A stretch of 64,000 nt of DNA from Streptomyces aculeolatus (GTDB lineage: Bacteria; Actinomycetota; Actinomycetes; Streptomycetales; Streptomycetaceae). Positions 1 to 8,825 of this stretch are shown here, one piece after another (the stretch's first letter is position 1; every line of letters starts with the position of its first letter). Position numbers and translations under genes: made by a program. Under the pieces are notes generated by a model. That model was not told the origin of the DNA. It saw only the letters and a list, made by a program, of their open reading frames with translations, and did not search any database. Location of the stretch: contig NZ_JAINRD010000001.1 in the NCBI RefSeq assembly GCF_020400605.1, forward strand, positions 310,001 to 374,000, written 5' to 3'.

Positions 1-1605
1 CCTGATGCACCGCAGGAGGAGGGCGCGAATCCCGTCGGCGTGGAGCCGTTGCCACCACTGCCGGAGTCATTCAATCGCCGGGTTGAGGCGTTGGTCGAGG
101 TGCTCGACGCGCCTGGTGAGGTCGAGCTGGCTAAGCAACTCCTTGAGGCTCGGGGGTGCGCTGTCCGGCCGGCTCCAGCGGGAGTACCCCAACGGCCGGG
201 ATATGTGACACAGAGCGTTGAGGTCAGGCTGGACGGCGCGAAGCGGACCGCTCGATCGGGTGCGGAGGACATCCTTCACGAGGTTGCCACCCGGGTAGCC
301 ATGGAGGTGCGAGGGAGCAGGCTCCTGGCATCGCCCCCTGCGACTCGCAGGACGGCCTTCCATGCGCATCGCCCGCTCCCGCGTGACGCGAACCGGCTTC
401 GCCGTTGGTGGGTGCAGAACTGGATCGCTGTCGGAGGTCGCGATCTGTCATGCACCCTTCATCTGCCGGAGGGGGCGTACACGCAGGCCGCTGCCGCGGA
501 GGAGTTCACACAGTGGAGCAGTCCGCATGACGCGACGCGGTTCGATGAAAGCAACGTGAGGATGGCGCTCGGCCCCAGGTCGCCCGCAGGTGCAGCGGAA
601 GGTGATGAGTCACGCAGCATCCCTTGGCCGAGAGTCGCCGTCTTCCTGATGCTCGCCGTCCTGTGTCTTGTCAGCGGCGGCCTCTTCAGCGGCGCGTGGC
701 TGAGCAGCCTCGGGCCGCACTGGCGTTGGGTTGTCCTTCTTCCTCCGACCCTCCTGTGCTGGCCGGCCGGGGTATGGGCAACGAGCAACGCACACCGACC
801 GCGTCTTGTCCGGCTGGGGACAGGCGTGATGCTGACAGGTAGTCCGACGGTTGTCGGCTACTTCTGGGCGCAGAACCAGCCGGACGGGCTTAGTCAACAG
901 ATCACCATGCTTGCGGTCACGGCCGTTCTCGCTGTGGCGGCGATCGGCACGTGGTTCGCGGTTCGCCGGTCTTGGATCAGCCGAAATGCCCACTGGCTGG
1001 TACCTGCACTAATGGTGCCGTTCCCGCTGGTCCTGCCCTGGACCGGGCGGTTTCTGCATGCGGCCTACCTTTCTGAAGTGCTGGGTATCCCCGTCGACGC
1101 CGTGCATATCCCCTTCTACTGGCACTTCTTCATCACGGTGAAGCCTCTGGCCATCGCCGGGTTGGTCGTCCTGTGCGTACTTGGACTCGCAGGCTGGGCT
1201 CGCTACCACCACTGGTGGGCCAATACGCGGTGGCTCGTCGTCGTCGTCCTTCCAATGATCCTCGCCTTGTACTTCCTGCTGGTCATGGTGACCGCGGTGG
1301 GCCGGGTGGACGAGGCAGCGGAGATGGCAGCGGCTGACGCCCGTGCGGGTAAGCGCCCCGGCCACTACTACGGCCTCCAGGGCGAGCTTATGTGCGTGCA
1401 TCCGCACCGCAGGAAGATCCCCGTTTTCAATGGGCCGCTTCCCGTAGACAGGCCGGTGTTGACGTACGGCAACAGTGGCGACGACCTGTGGCTGTGGGAT
1501 CCTGCTTCGTCCCGAGGAAAGGACTTGCAGCGCCACGCGTTGCGCGTCCCGGCGGGAGACGTCACCCTGACACCTGCGCGTGGGGGGTCCTGTCCATCCA
1601 GTTAA
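1..1605 (+). CDS. Multi-TM membrane protein, 5' end outside window
   Basis: The frame is open from the first base, so the gene probably begins upstream; a GTG at 40 is a possible internal start but its AGGAGG is about 20 bases away. Counted from that GTG, residues 1-190 are soluble and about seven hydrophobic helices follow (roughly 197-220, 230-250, 257-280, 290-310, 325-350, 368-388, 398-420), then a soluble tail of about 100 residues. I recognise no catalytic motif or family. It lies 312 bases upstream of the next gene on the same strand and could belong to the same cassette, but lacks the motif those genes share. Membrane location is secure; function is unknown. Confidence 0.7.
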   Translation, partial: PDAPQEEGANPVGVEPLPPLPESFNRRVEALVEVLDAPGEVELAKQLLEARGCAVRPAPAGVPQRPGYVTQSVEVRLDGAKRTARSGAEDILHEVATRVAMEVRGSRLLASPPATRRTAFHAHRPLPRDANRLRRWWVQNWIAVGGRDLSCTLHLPEGAYTQAAAAEEFTQWSSPHDATRFDESNVRMALGPRSPAGAAEGDESRSIPWPRVAVFLMLAVLCLVSGGLFSGAWLSSLGPHWRWVVLLPPTLLCWPAGVWATSNAHRPRLVRLGTGVMLTGSPTVVGYFWAQNQPDGLSQQITMLAVTAVLAVAAIGTWFAVRRSWISRNAHWLVPALMVPFPLVLPWTGRFLHAAYLSEVLGIPVDAVHIPFYWHFFITVKPLAIAGLVVLCVLGLAGWARYHHWWANTRWLVVVVLPMILALYFLLVMVTAVGRVDEAAEMAAADARAGKRPGHYYGLQGELMCVHPHRRKIPVFNGPLPVDRPVLTYGNSGDDLWLWDPASSRGKDLQRHALRVPAGDVTLTPARGGSCPSS

Positions 1606-1917
1606 GCCAGCGTAGCTCGTGCGTACCGCTAGTAGCACTGCCTGGCACGCACCCCCACCGGAGCCCAGCATCGGGGTTGCGGATGGGGTACTCAGCGAAG
1701 CGCGGTATCAAGTCTATTGCCGCGACACGAATGACCCCGTCCTTCTAGCTGTACATGATGATGCAGTTTCAGCCAATCTCGGAACTCCGAGGCATGTGCG
1801 TGACATCGGCTGATTTGCGGGATGGCGGCACACGTGTGGTTCTCGACACCATCGACTCTCCGCTCACTGTACTGACCGCAGGTGTGCCCGCGGGTGGACG
1901 GGGGAAGGGAGGCGGCG
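1606..1917. other. Intergenic region, possible promoter
   Basis: This 312-base gap separates two same-strand genes. It is less GC-rich than its surroundings and presumably carries the promoter of the 1918 gene. Two short open frames on the + strand (from 1619 and 1755) have mixed third-position composition and no convincing ribosome binding site, so I do not call them genes. Confidence 0.4.
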
Positions 1918-3573
1918 ATGTCGCATTCCATGGGACGGGAGCCGGGGGGCGTTTGGCCGGAGGTACCGGTTGAGGCCGCCGTGCCACGCGTCTCCTATAC
2001 GGAGCCGATCACGCGACGCTTATGTGCCGCAGCGTTTGCGCGTCCGAACTGGGCGGCAGCGGTTCGGAAGGATCTGCGGCAGACGCTCGCCGCGGCGAAG
2101 CAGAAGGTGCGTCATCGGTTGGGACTCCGTTCCGCGACCGATGCCGAGAAGGGCACTGCTAGCGGAAGGAAGCCTCCGCGGGTCGTGCTGGGTGAGGACT
2201 TCGCGGTGTGGGTGCGTGACCGCATAGCGCGTCAGTCGCACCCCGTTCCGGCCTTCGCCTACGAGCTGGAACCCATAGAGCGAGCCTGTGATCGCGCGGT
2301 GCGTCTCACTCGGAGGCGGCGCGCCGTCGTCATCCTCCTAGCTGTCGGCTGCATCGCGGGAGCGATCACCGGCACCGTGACCGTAGGCACGGCGGCGTTG
2401 TCGCTGGCCCTGGGGTGCTGGTTGTCCTTCCTGGTGGACCGCGTGCTGGCCCAGCGTGCCTTCAATGCCGCGTTGCAAGAACCACTGGCCGACTCCCCGC
2501 ACACCAGCGAATGGTCCTTCGACATCCCGGCACCTACGGCAGCCGTGCCCACACCGTCGCCGGCCCTGCCCTACACGCGTGAGATGCGCAACGACCGCCC
2601 CAGGGACCGCTTCATCGGCGCCGGTCCGCAAGCGTGGCCGCCAGCCGTCATCGGCATCGACGTCGAGCCGGCGCCAGAGTGGCAGGACGACGATGAGCCT
2701 CCCGATCTCTACGCTGGCCCTCCTTCGGCCGACGGCAGCGTCGAGAAGACGGCTGCTGCGGTGCTCGCCGCTCTCGGTCAGCAGGGCAAACGCAGTGGGG
2801 CACGGAAGCCGCTGAAGCAGTTCAAAGTCACCGAGCTGCATGAGCATGTAGCCCGGCGCCTTCAGGAACCTGCGCCCTCGCACGACCGGCAACATCCCAT
2901 CCCCCGCGTCGAAGTTCTCGGCATCGCGGGCATTGCCGACCACCGTTGGGGCAAGCTAGGCGAGAAGGAGTGGGCGGGCCTGCAGGCTCTGGCGGAGAAT
3001 CGGAGCCTGGCCGGGCTGCCAGCCACCGAGGTGGCGCGGCGGTACATATGGGCCCGCATCGTCTCCTGGAACGGCGAGATGGTCGCCTCCGTGCTGGTGC
3101 ACTTCGCCTACGAGGGCGGGTTCCTGCGGGTGACCGTACGCCCGCACATCATGACCCCTCTCAACCCCGCCGTGGCAGACCTTGCGCCAACGCACCCTCA
3201 GAACATCGGCTGGCTTGGCCGTGCCGCCGTAAACGCCGTGGGTGACGTAGCCGCCGCCACCGGCCGACTGATCCGCCGTACCCCGCGGACCAAGCCCGAG
3301 CTGGACGCCGGCGGACCTGTCAGCTTGCGCGAGGTCTACAGCGTGCGCTGGATGGACGACATGCACATGAACGACGACGCCCGGTACTACGTGCAGATGA
3401 TGCAGCGCCGCGTCTTCGACTCCACCGAGATCTTCCTGCGCGATCACAACGTGGACATCGCCGCCTACCGGCAGCAGGCCACCGCGATCTACAACTTCGG
3501 CGTCATGAACGGCGGCACCATCACCGGCAACGTCCAGGCCGCACCCTTCGCATCCGACACCCACATGAGCTAG
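1918..3573 (+). CDS. Membrane-anchored protein with C-terminal amyloid-like motif
   Basis: The ATG at 1918 is chosen over the upstream frame start because GGGAGG lies 5-9 bases before it (551 residues). Residues 1-135 are basic and soluble; 136-178 form one or two TM helices; a Pro/Asp-rich linker follows; residues about 290-520 look like a folded soluble domain with no family I recognise. The extreme C-terminus carries NFGVMNGGTITGNVQAAPF (residues 526-544), almost repeated at the N-terminus of the next protein, 8 bases downstream. Such paired terminal motifs are known for bacterial amyloid signalling (RHIM-like) partners. The pairing is seen directly; the signalling role is inference. Confidence 0.75.
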   Translation: MSHSMGREPGGVWPEVPVEAAVPRVSYTEPITRRLCAAAFARPNWAAAVRKDLRQTLAAAKQKVRHRLGLRSATDAEKGTASGRKPPRVVLGEDFAVWVRDRIARQSHPVPAFAYELEPIERACDRAVRLTRRRRAVVILLAVGCIAGAITGTVTVGTAALSLALGCWLSFLVDRVLAQRAFNAALQEPLADSPHTSEWSFDIPAPTAAVPTPSPALPYTREMRNDRPRDRFIGAGPQAWPPAVIGIDVEPAPEWQDDDEPPDLYAGPPSADGSVEKTAAAVLAALGQQGKRSGARKPLKQFKVTELHEHVARRLQEPAPSHDRQHPIPRVEVLGIAGIADHRWGKLGEKEWAGLQALAENRSLAGLPATEVARRYIWARIVSWNGEMVASVLVHFAYEGGFLRVTVRPHIMTPLNPAVADLAPTHPQNIGWLGRAAVNAVGDVAAATGRLIRRTPRTKPELDAGGPVSLREVYSVRWMDDMHMNDDARYYVQMMQRRVFDSTEIFLRDHNVDIAAYRQQATAIYNFGVMNGGTITGNVQAAPFASDTHMS

Positions 3574-3581
3574 GAGCCCTC

Positions 3582-3995
3582 ATGACACCCCGCCGACGCC
3601 GCTCCGACCCCACGCCCGGTGGGACCAACTTCGGCGTGATCAACAGCGGCGACATCACCGGCAACGTGCAGGCCGCAGCGTTCTCGCAGAACGTCTCCCA
3701 GACTAACCACTTACCCCCGGCCGAACGAGCCGCTGCACTCGATCGCGCCCGAGCCAGCATCAGCGAGCTGCGCCAGGCACTCCGCGACTTGCACGTGGAG
3801 GAGGACGACGCAGCCGCGATCCGGCGCATCCTTGACGAGATCGCCCCCAGGATCGAGGAGCCTGAGCGGGAAGTCGGAGCATTACGGATCATGCTCGACA
3901 CCCTCATGCGGCACTGCGGCGGTGTTCCCGGCCTGCTCGCAGCAGCCCAACTCGTCCAGTCAACGGTGACGACACTTCTGCCGGCCTCCAACTGA
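3582..3995 (+). CDS. Small helical protein with N-terminal amyloid-like motif
   Basis: This 137-residue protein starts 8 bases after the previous stop, so the two are co-transcribed. Residues 1-15 are basic and disordered; residues 16-34 read NFGVINSGDITGNVQAAAF, matching the tail of the upstream protein at 15 of 19 positions. Residues 45-137 are predicted helical (Ala/Glu/Arg-rich, heptad-like) and end in a hydrophobic helix. There is no signal peptide. A motif followed by a small helical domain would suit an adaptor or effector recruited by motif-motif templating. It resembles small uncharacterised Streptomyces proteins; I assign no enzyme activity. Confidence 0.75.
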   Translation: MTPRRRRSDPTPGGTNFGVINSGDITGNVQAAAFSQNVSQTNHLPPAERAAALDRARASISELRQALRDLHVEEDDAAAIRRILDEIAPRIEEPEREVGALRIMLDTLMRHCGGVPGLLAAAQLVQSTVTTLLPASN

Positions 3996-4090
3996 CGTCT
4001 CGATCCTGTGGCCGCCGCACACGCCAGGGCGTCGGCGCCCCGCGAGATGTCTCTGCCCTGGGGGCACATGTAGGGCACACGGGGCTCGAA

Positions 4091-4145
4091 AACGCCACCG
4101 ACCAGCAGGTACCAGTGAAGGGAATTCCTGCTGGTCAGTGGCGTT
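4091..4145. terminator. Long hairpin, 19-bp arms
   Basis: The arms 4091-4109 and 4127-4145 are complementary at 18 of 19 positions around a 17-base loop. It lies about 95 bases after the motif-pair operon and before a convergent gene, so it could terminate both. There is no T-tract, which is usual in actinobacteria. Confidence 0.65.
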
Positions 4146-4264
4146 CCGGTGATGAAGTCGCAGGTCACCGCGGTGCCGGAGGCACTTGATCCTCAAATGG
4201 CGCGAGGACGCCCCCCTCCAGGCGGCGTGATGCCCGCCCGTCGCGCCTGAGAGGTCGTTACCGG

Positions 4265-4966
4265 CTACTCGAAGCTGATCCCGCCGTGTTCGTCCGTGCG
4301 GACGGGCAGGTCGTTCCAGGCGAAGTCGTAGTCGCCGCTCCGGCACTTCCACAGGATGTCCTGGCAGAAGTAGCCGGTGTTCTCACCCGGTGCCGCGGTG
4401 ACGACGTCCGGCAGCCGGTCGCAGCGCGGGTCGCGGGGGGCCAGGGGGCCGTCGGCGTCGCTGCGGGCCAGGTGCCAGGCGTACGCGGCGTAGACGGCCT
4501 CGGCGGTGTGGACGGTGGCCAGGGGGCGGACGGCGTAGCGGGGGCGGTCCACGGGCGTCCCGGGGCGGGGGTCGGTGCGCCGTACCTGCCAGGGCACCTC
4601 CACGCCCGCGTAGCTGACGGTGCAGCGGGTGGCCGCCCCGGCGCGGCCGGGGAGTCCGCCGGTGCAGCGGCCGGGGCGGACGGGGCGCAGGTCGTCGGCC
4701 ATGAGGAGCGTCTCGCGCTGGAGGCGTACGAGGATCCGGTCGGTGTCGCTCGCGCCGCGGCCCGCCGCCGGTACGGCCCGTGCGGCGGCGGCGAAGGGCA
4801 GGGCGGGGTCCGTGCCGCCGGGGCGGATCTCGACGGGGCGCCGGTGGCCGCGGACGTCGGTCGGCTCGGGGCGGTCGTCGCAGCGGTGCGACACCTCTGT
4901 GCAGCCGGATAACAGGGTCACCACGGCAGTCACGGCTGCCACGGTGGCGGCCAGGGCGCGGCTCAT
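4265..4966 (-). CDS. Putative lipoprotein
   Basis: The 233-residue product has a lipoprotein signal peptide with lipobox LLSGC, so Cys22 would be lipidated and the protein anchored to the outer face of the membrane. The mature part has several cysteines (for example TRCTVSYAG, RDPRCDRL, FCQDILWKC) that could form disulphides. I recognise no enzymatic motif; it resembles uncharacterised streptomycete lipoproteins. It is transcribed divergently from the secreted protein at 5161 and convergently with the operon ending at 3995. Confidence 0.75.
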   Translation of the reverse strand: MSRALAATVAAVTAVVTLLSGCTEVSHRCDDRPEPTDVRGHRRPVEIRPGGTDPALPFAAAARAVPAAGRGASDTDRILVRLQRETLLMADDLRPVRPGRCTGGLPGRAGAATRCTVSYAGVEVPWQVRRTDPRPGTPVDRPRYAVRPLATVHTAEAVYAAYAWHLARSDADGPLAPRDPRCDRLPDVVTAAPGENTGYFCQDILWKCRSGDYDFAWNDLPVRTDEHGGISFE

Positions 4967-5160
4967 TACTCCGTTCTACCTCCGGACACCCTCCCGAACG
5001 AACAGTGCGCCTGGTTCACCCCGGCGTACGCCCCGGCGTGAGCCCTCGCGGATCGGCGTGTCCGCGGGGGCGTTCGCCCGTCCGCTGCACCGGTCGTGCG
5101 ACCGCTTTGCCCTGAATGTACGATTCTTGGCGTTGCTGTTTCCTCCTGGAAGGAAGTCCG

Positions 5161-5901
5161 ATGCCCCGCACGCGGAAAGCGACTTTCGGCGCCCTCGGCG
5201 CCACGCTCTGCGCGACCGCACTGGTCGGCACCGCAGGAGCCGCCCAGGCACAGGACGACAACGGCGTCGCCAGGAAGAGCGCCGCCGAGATTGCCACCGC
5301 AGCCACGGACGCCTTCAACGGCGCCCGGTCCATGCACGCCACCGTGAGCAGGGACGGCTCCGGCCTCGACCGCCAGGACCCCGCACGCCTGGACGTCTCC
5401 GCGGACCGCAAGGACAACTGCGTCGGCACCGTCGAGTACGCCGCGGACGGCGGCAGCCTGGAGGTCATCCGGCACGCCGACAAGGTGTGGGTCAAGCCGG
5501 ACGCCACCTGGCTGCGGAACAACCTTCCCGCCGACCAGTCGAAGGACGTGCAGAAGCTGGAGGGCAAGTTCCTCCAGGGCACCGCCCAGGACCAGGGCCT
5601 GTCCGACCTCGCCAGGCTCTGCAGCATCAACGACTACCGCGACGCCATCAAGGACGCGACCTCCGCGGGCACCCTGAAGAAGGGCAGCGAGACGACCGCC
5701 GACGGCGTGCCCGTCATCGAGATCACGGGCAAGCACGACGGGACGGACATGACCCTCGCCGTCGCCACCCGGGGCACGCCGTTCCCGGTACGGGCCGCGT
5801 CGACCGCCGACGGTGAACAGCAGACCGCGAACTTCACCTTCGACCAGCCCGTCCCCGACAAGACCCCGTCGGCCGACGAGACCGTCCCCTGGGGCGCCTG
5901 A
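5161..5901 (+). CDS. Secreted protein, LppX/LprAFG-like fold likely
   Basis: The ATG at 5161 follows GGAAGG and gives 246 residues with a Sec signal peptide (basic MPRTRK, hydrophobic core, AQA cleavage near residue 30). There is no lipobox cysteine, so the protein is probably released. The pattern of Ala-rich helix 'ATDAFNGARSMHATVS', repeated beta strands and 'KVWVKPDATWLRNNLP' resembles the LppX/LprAFG-type periplasmic proteins of actinobacteria, some of which bind lipids, but that is a fold-level guess. Two cysteines (NCVGTVEY, LCSIND) may pair. Confidence 0.7.
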   Translation: MPRTRKATFGALGATLCATALVGTAGAAQAQDDNGVARKSAAEIATAATDAFNGARSMHATVSRDGSGLDRQDPARLDVSADRKDNCVGTVEYAADGGSLEVIRHADKVWVKPDATWLRNNLPADQSKDVQKLEGKFLQGTAQDQGLSDLARLCSINDYRDAIKDATSAGTLKKGSETTADGVPVIEITGKHDGTDMTLAVATRGTPFPVRAASTADGEQQTANFTFDQPVPDKTPSADETVPWGA

Positions 5902-5980
5902 CCCCCGCGGGGGCCACGGCCTGCCTGCCCGCCCGCGTTCGCCCTGCCGCGATGTCGGTCCCGGATGTGAGACTGGGCGC

Positions 5981-7252
5981 ATGAGCGAAGAGCGCGGGCG
6001 GGCACGGGACTTCGGCATCCCGCTGACCGGCGAGCCGGGGGAGTGGAACGCCATCACCGACGTCCCCGGCGTCCAGGTCGGGTACGTGACGCTGGTCGAG
6101 GGCGACGACGTACGGACCGGCGTCACGGCGCTGCTGCCGCGCGGCCGCGACGGCGTCGGTACGCCGTGTGCGGCGGGTTGGCACTCGATGAACGGCAACG
6201 GCGAGATGACCGGCACGGCGTGGCTGGAGGAGAGCGGCTCGCTGGCGGTGCCGGTGCTCGTCACCAACACGTACGCGGTCGGGCCGGTGCACCGCGGCGT
6301 GGTGGAGTGGGTGCACCGGCACCGCAGGGACATGGCGCCGGAGTGGCTGCTGCCGGTGGTCACCGAGACGTGGGACGGGTACCTGCACGACATCCACGGG
6401 GCGCACGTCACGCCGGCGCACGCGGGCGCGGCGATCGACGCGGCGGCGGGCGGGCCGGTCCCGGAGGGCAACGTCGGGGGCGGCACGGGGATGCGGCTCT
6501 ACGGGTTCAAGGGCGGCTCGGGAACGGCATCGCGCGTGGTGCGGTACGGGGCGGAGAAGTACACGGTCGGGGTCTTCGTGCAGGCCAACTTCGGGGCGCG
6601 GCGCGAGCTGGTGGTGGCGGGGACGCCGCTGGGCCGGGCGGCCGCCTCGTACGACAGCCGCGAGGGAGCGGGGAGCGGCGGCAGCCGCGGCGGCCCGGAC
6701 AGCGGGAGCCCGGCGGGTGGCGGGCTGCCGGCGGGCAGCGGGAGTCCGGTGGATCGCGCGGGGGCCGCGGGTGGCGCGGGCGCCGAGGGCTTCGGCGGCG
6801 TGGATCCCGAGCGGCCCGTGCCGCCCGGCGCCGGGTCCGTCATCGTCGTCGTCGCGACCGACGCCCCGCTGCTGCCCGGCCAGTGCAAGGCCCTCGCCCG
6901 GCGCGTGCCGCTGGGCCTGGCCCGTACGGGCACCACCGGCAGCCACTTCTCCGGCGACCTCTTCCTCGCCTTCTCCACCGCCAACCCCGGCGCCCTCACC
7001 AGCACGTTCCCGCCCCGCCCGGCCGCGGGCGGCGAGGCGGGCGGCGCCGGTGACGAGGCTCCGTACGAGACGCTGCGCTTCATACCCTGGGGCCGCGTCG
7101 ACCCCTTCCACACCGCGGTCGTCGAGGCCGTCGAGGAGGCCGTGCTCAATGTGCTGACCGCCGCCGCCCCCATGACCGGGCGCGACGGGCACCACGTGCC
7201 CGCGTTCCCGCTCGCGGCCCTCGCCGGCCTGCCCCGCGCGCGTACGGACTGA
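5981..7252 (+). CDS. P1 family peptidase (DmpA/S58-like)
   Basis: Members of this family mature by self-cleavage into two chains and act as N-terminal-nucleophile aminopeptidases. The 423-residue product has the family hallmarks: 'NAITDVPGVQVGYVT' at the N-terminus, 'GNVGGGTGM' and the cleavage-site block 'GSVIVVVATDAPLLPGQC', where Ser286 after Gly285 corresponds to the DmpA nucleophile. Residues about 225-280 form a Gly/Ser/Ala-rich low-complexity insert just before this site, longer than usual for the family. No signal peptide is visible, so it is probably cytoplasmic. The start at 5981 is the first Met aligned with the family N-terminus. Confidence 0.88.
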   Translation: MSEERGRARDFGIPLTGEPGEWNAITDVPGVQVGYVTLVEGDDVRTGVTALLPRGRDGVGTPCAAGWHSMNGNGEMTGTAWLEESGSLAVPVLVTNTYAVGPVHRGVVEWVHRHRRDMAPEWLLPVVTETWDGYLHDIHGAHVTPAHAGAAIDAAAGGPVPEGNVGGGTGMRLYGFKGGSGTASRVVRYGAEKYTVGVFVQANFGARRELVVAGTPLGRAAASYDSREGAGSGGSRGGPDSGSPAGGGLPAGSGSPVDRAGAAGGAGAEGFGGVDPERPVPPGAGSVIVVVATDAPLLPGQCKALARRVPLGLARTGTTGSHFSGDLFLAFSTANPGALTSTFPPRPAAGGEAGGAGDEAPYETLRFIPWGRVDPFHTAVVEAVEEAVLNVLTAAAPMTGRDGHHVPAFPLAALAGLPRARTD

Positions 7253-7354
7253 CCGGGGCGGACGCCACCCGCGTCCGCACGGGCGGCGTGTCGGTCCGCG
7301 CCCTGCCGCTCCCGGTGCCCACGATGGGTGCGCCGAGGCGAGAGGAGCCGCACC

Positions 7355-8737
7355 GTGGCCCTGCACCAGACCGAGCGCGGCGGCGCCGGACCGTACGAGG
7401 ACGTCTACGCGACGCCCATCAGCGAGCACGCGCTGCCCAAGTACCGCATGCCCGAGGAGGTCTCCGACCCACGCGCGGTCAACGCCCTCATCCGCGACGA
7501 ACTGGCCCTCGACGGCAACGCCGCGCAGAACCTGGCGACGTTCTGCACGACCTGGGCCGAGGTCGAGGTCCACACCCTCATGGACGAGTGCCTCGGCAAG
7601 AACATGATCGACAAGGACGAGTACCCGCAGACGGCCGACATCGAGAACCGCTGCGTGCACATGCTGGCCGACCTGTGGCACTCGCCGCACGGCGAGACCA
7701 CCATGGGCTGCTCGACCACCGGCTCCAGCGAGGCCGCGATGCTCGGCGGCCTGGCCCTCAAGTGGCGCTGGCGCAAGCGCCGCGAGGCCGAGGGCAAGCC
7801 CGCCGACCGGCCGAACCTGGTGTGCGGGCCGGTGCAGGTGTGCTGGGAGAAGTTCGCCCGCTACTTCGACGTCGAGCTGCGCCAGGTGCCGCTGGAGCCG
7901 GACGCCACCGGGCTGCGCCCGCATCAGTTGCGCGAGTACGTCGACGAGAACACCATCGGCGTCGTCGCCATCCTCGGCGTCACGTACACCTGCGACTACG
8001 AGCCCGTGAAGGAGATCGCCGCCGAACTCGACGCGATCCAGGCCGACACGGGCCTGGACGTGCCCGTGCACGTGGACGCCGCCAGCGGCGGCTTCGTCGC
8101 CCCGTTCCTCCGCCCCGAGCTGGAGTGGGACTTCCGCGTGCCGCGGGTGGCGTCCATCAACGCCTCCGGCCACAAGTACGGCATGGCGCCCCTCGGCGTC
8201 GGCTGGGCGATCTGGCGCTCCGCCGACCTGCTGCCCGAGGACCTGGTCTTCCGCGTCAGCTACCTCGGCGGCGACATGCCGACGTTCGCGCTCAACTTCT
8301 CCCGGCCGGGCGGCGAGGTCGTCGCCCAGTACTACAACCTGCTGCGGCTGGGCCGCGAGGGCTACCGCCGCATCTACCGCGCGGCGGCGGCCAGCGCCGA
8401 CTGGCTGGGCGGGCAGATCTCCGGCATGGGCCCGTTCACGCTGCTGTACGACGGGCGCGGCGCGCTGCCCGCGGTGTCGTGGACGCTGACGGACCCGGCG
8501 GGCGCGGGCTTCACGCTGTACGACGTGACGGAGCAGTTGCGGGTGCGCGGCTGGCAGGTGCCGGCGTACCCGCTGCCGCCGCGGCGGCAGGAGACGGTGA
8601 TCCAGCGGGTGCTGATCAGGCACGGGATCAGCCACGACAAGATCGAGCTGCTGGCGGCGGACGTGCGGGCGGCGCTGGACCGGCTGAAGGACGGGGCCGG
8701 GACGCCGGCGCCGCACCAGCCGGGCTTCCACCACTGA
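7355..8737 (+). CDS. gadB: Glutamate decarboxylase (PLP-dependent)
   Basis: The enzyme decarboxylates L-glutamate to GABA, consuming a proton, with a role in acid stress or GABA metabolism. The 460-residue sequence contains 'GCSTTGSSEAAMLGGLALKWRWR', the PLP-stacking region 'HVDAASGGFVAPF' and the Schiff-base lysine in 'ASGHKYG' (Lys274; length and position match bacterial GadB). The GTG at 7355 is chosen because GAGAGGAG precedes it by about 9 bases. No gadC-type antiporter lies next to it, so it appears as a stand-alone gene. Confidence 0.93.
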   Translation: MALHQTERGGAGPYEDVYATPISEHALPKYRMPEEVSDPRAVNALIRDELALDGNAAQNLATFCTTWAEVEVHTLMDECLGKNMIDKDEYPQTADIENRCVHMLADLWHSPHGETTMGCSTTGSSEAAMLGGLALKWRWRKRREAEGKPADRPNLVCGPVQVCWEKFARYFDVELRQVPLEPDATGLRPHQLREYVDENTIGVVAILGVTYTCDYEPVKEIAAELDAIQADTGLDVPVHVDAASGGFVAPFLRPELEWDFRVPRVASINASGHKYGMAPLGVGWAIWRSADLLPEDLVFRVSYLGGDMPTFALNFSRPGGEVVAQYYNLLRLGREGYRRIYRAAAASADWLGGQISGMGPFTLLYDGRGALPAVSWTLTDPAGAGFTLYDVTEQLRVRGWQVPAYPLPPRRQETVIQRVLIRHGISHDKIELLAADVRAALDRLKDGAGTPAPHQPGFHH

Positions 8738-8760
8738 CGGCGCGGGCGGGGCGGCGTTCC

Positions 8761-8810
8761 GGCGGTCCAGCGGGCCGGCGGTTCAGCGGGCCGGCGGTCC
8801 GGCGGTCCGG
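8761..8810. repeat. Short GC-rich tandem repeat
   Basis: About three degenerate copies of a 16-17-bp unit built on CAGCGGGCCGGCGGT lie between the convergent gadB and amidohydrolase genes. It may contribute to termination through folding. Confidence 0.5.
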
Positions 8811-8825
8811 CGCGTTCCGCGGCGT

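Noticed and set aside
1755..1973. Small + strand frame beginning MMMQFQPISELRG
   Set aside because: It overlaps the better-supported start at 1918 by 56 bases, lacks a ribosome binding site and changes to Gly-rich nonsense at its end.
4286..5816. Long + strand frames over the lipoprotein and secreted-protein genes
   Set aside because: They are antisense or frame-shifted relative to genes with clear signal peptides and ribosome binding sites.
5834..8734. A 966-codon minus-strand frame opposite the P1 peptidase and gadB
   Set aside because: It is antisense to two genes with complete catalytic motifs; no domain of its own.
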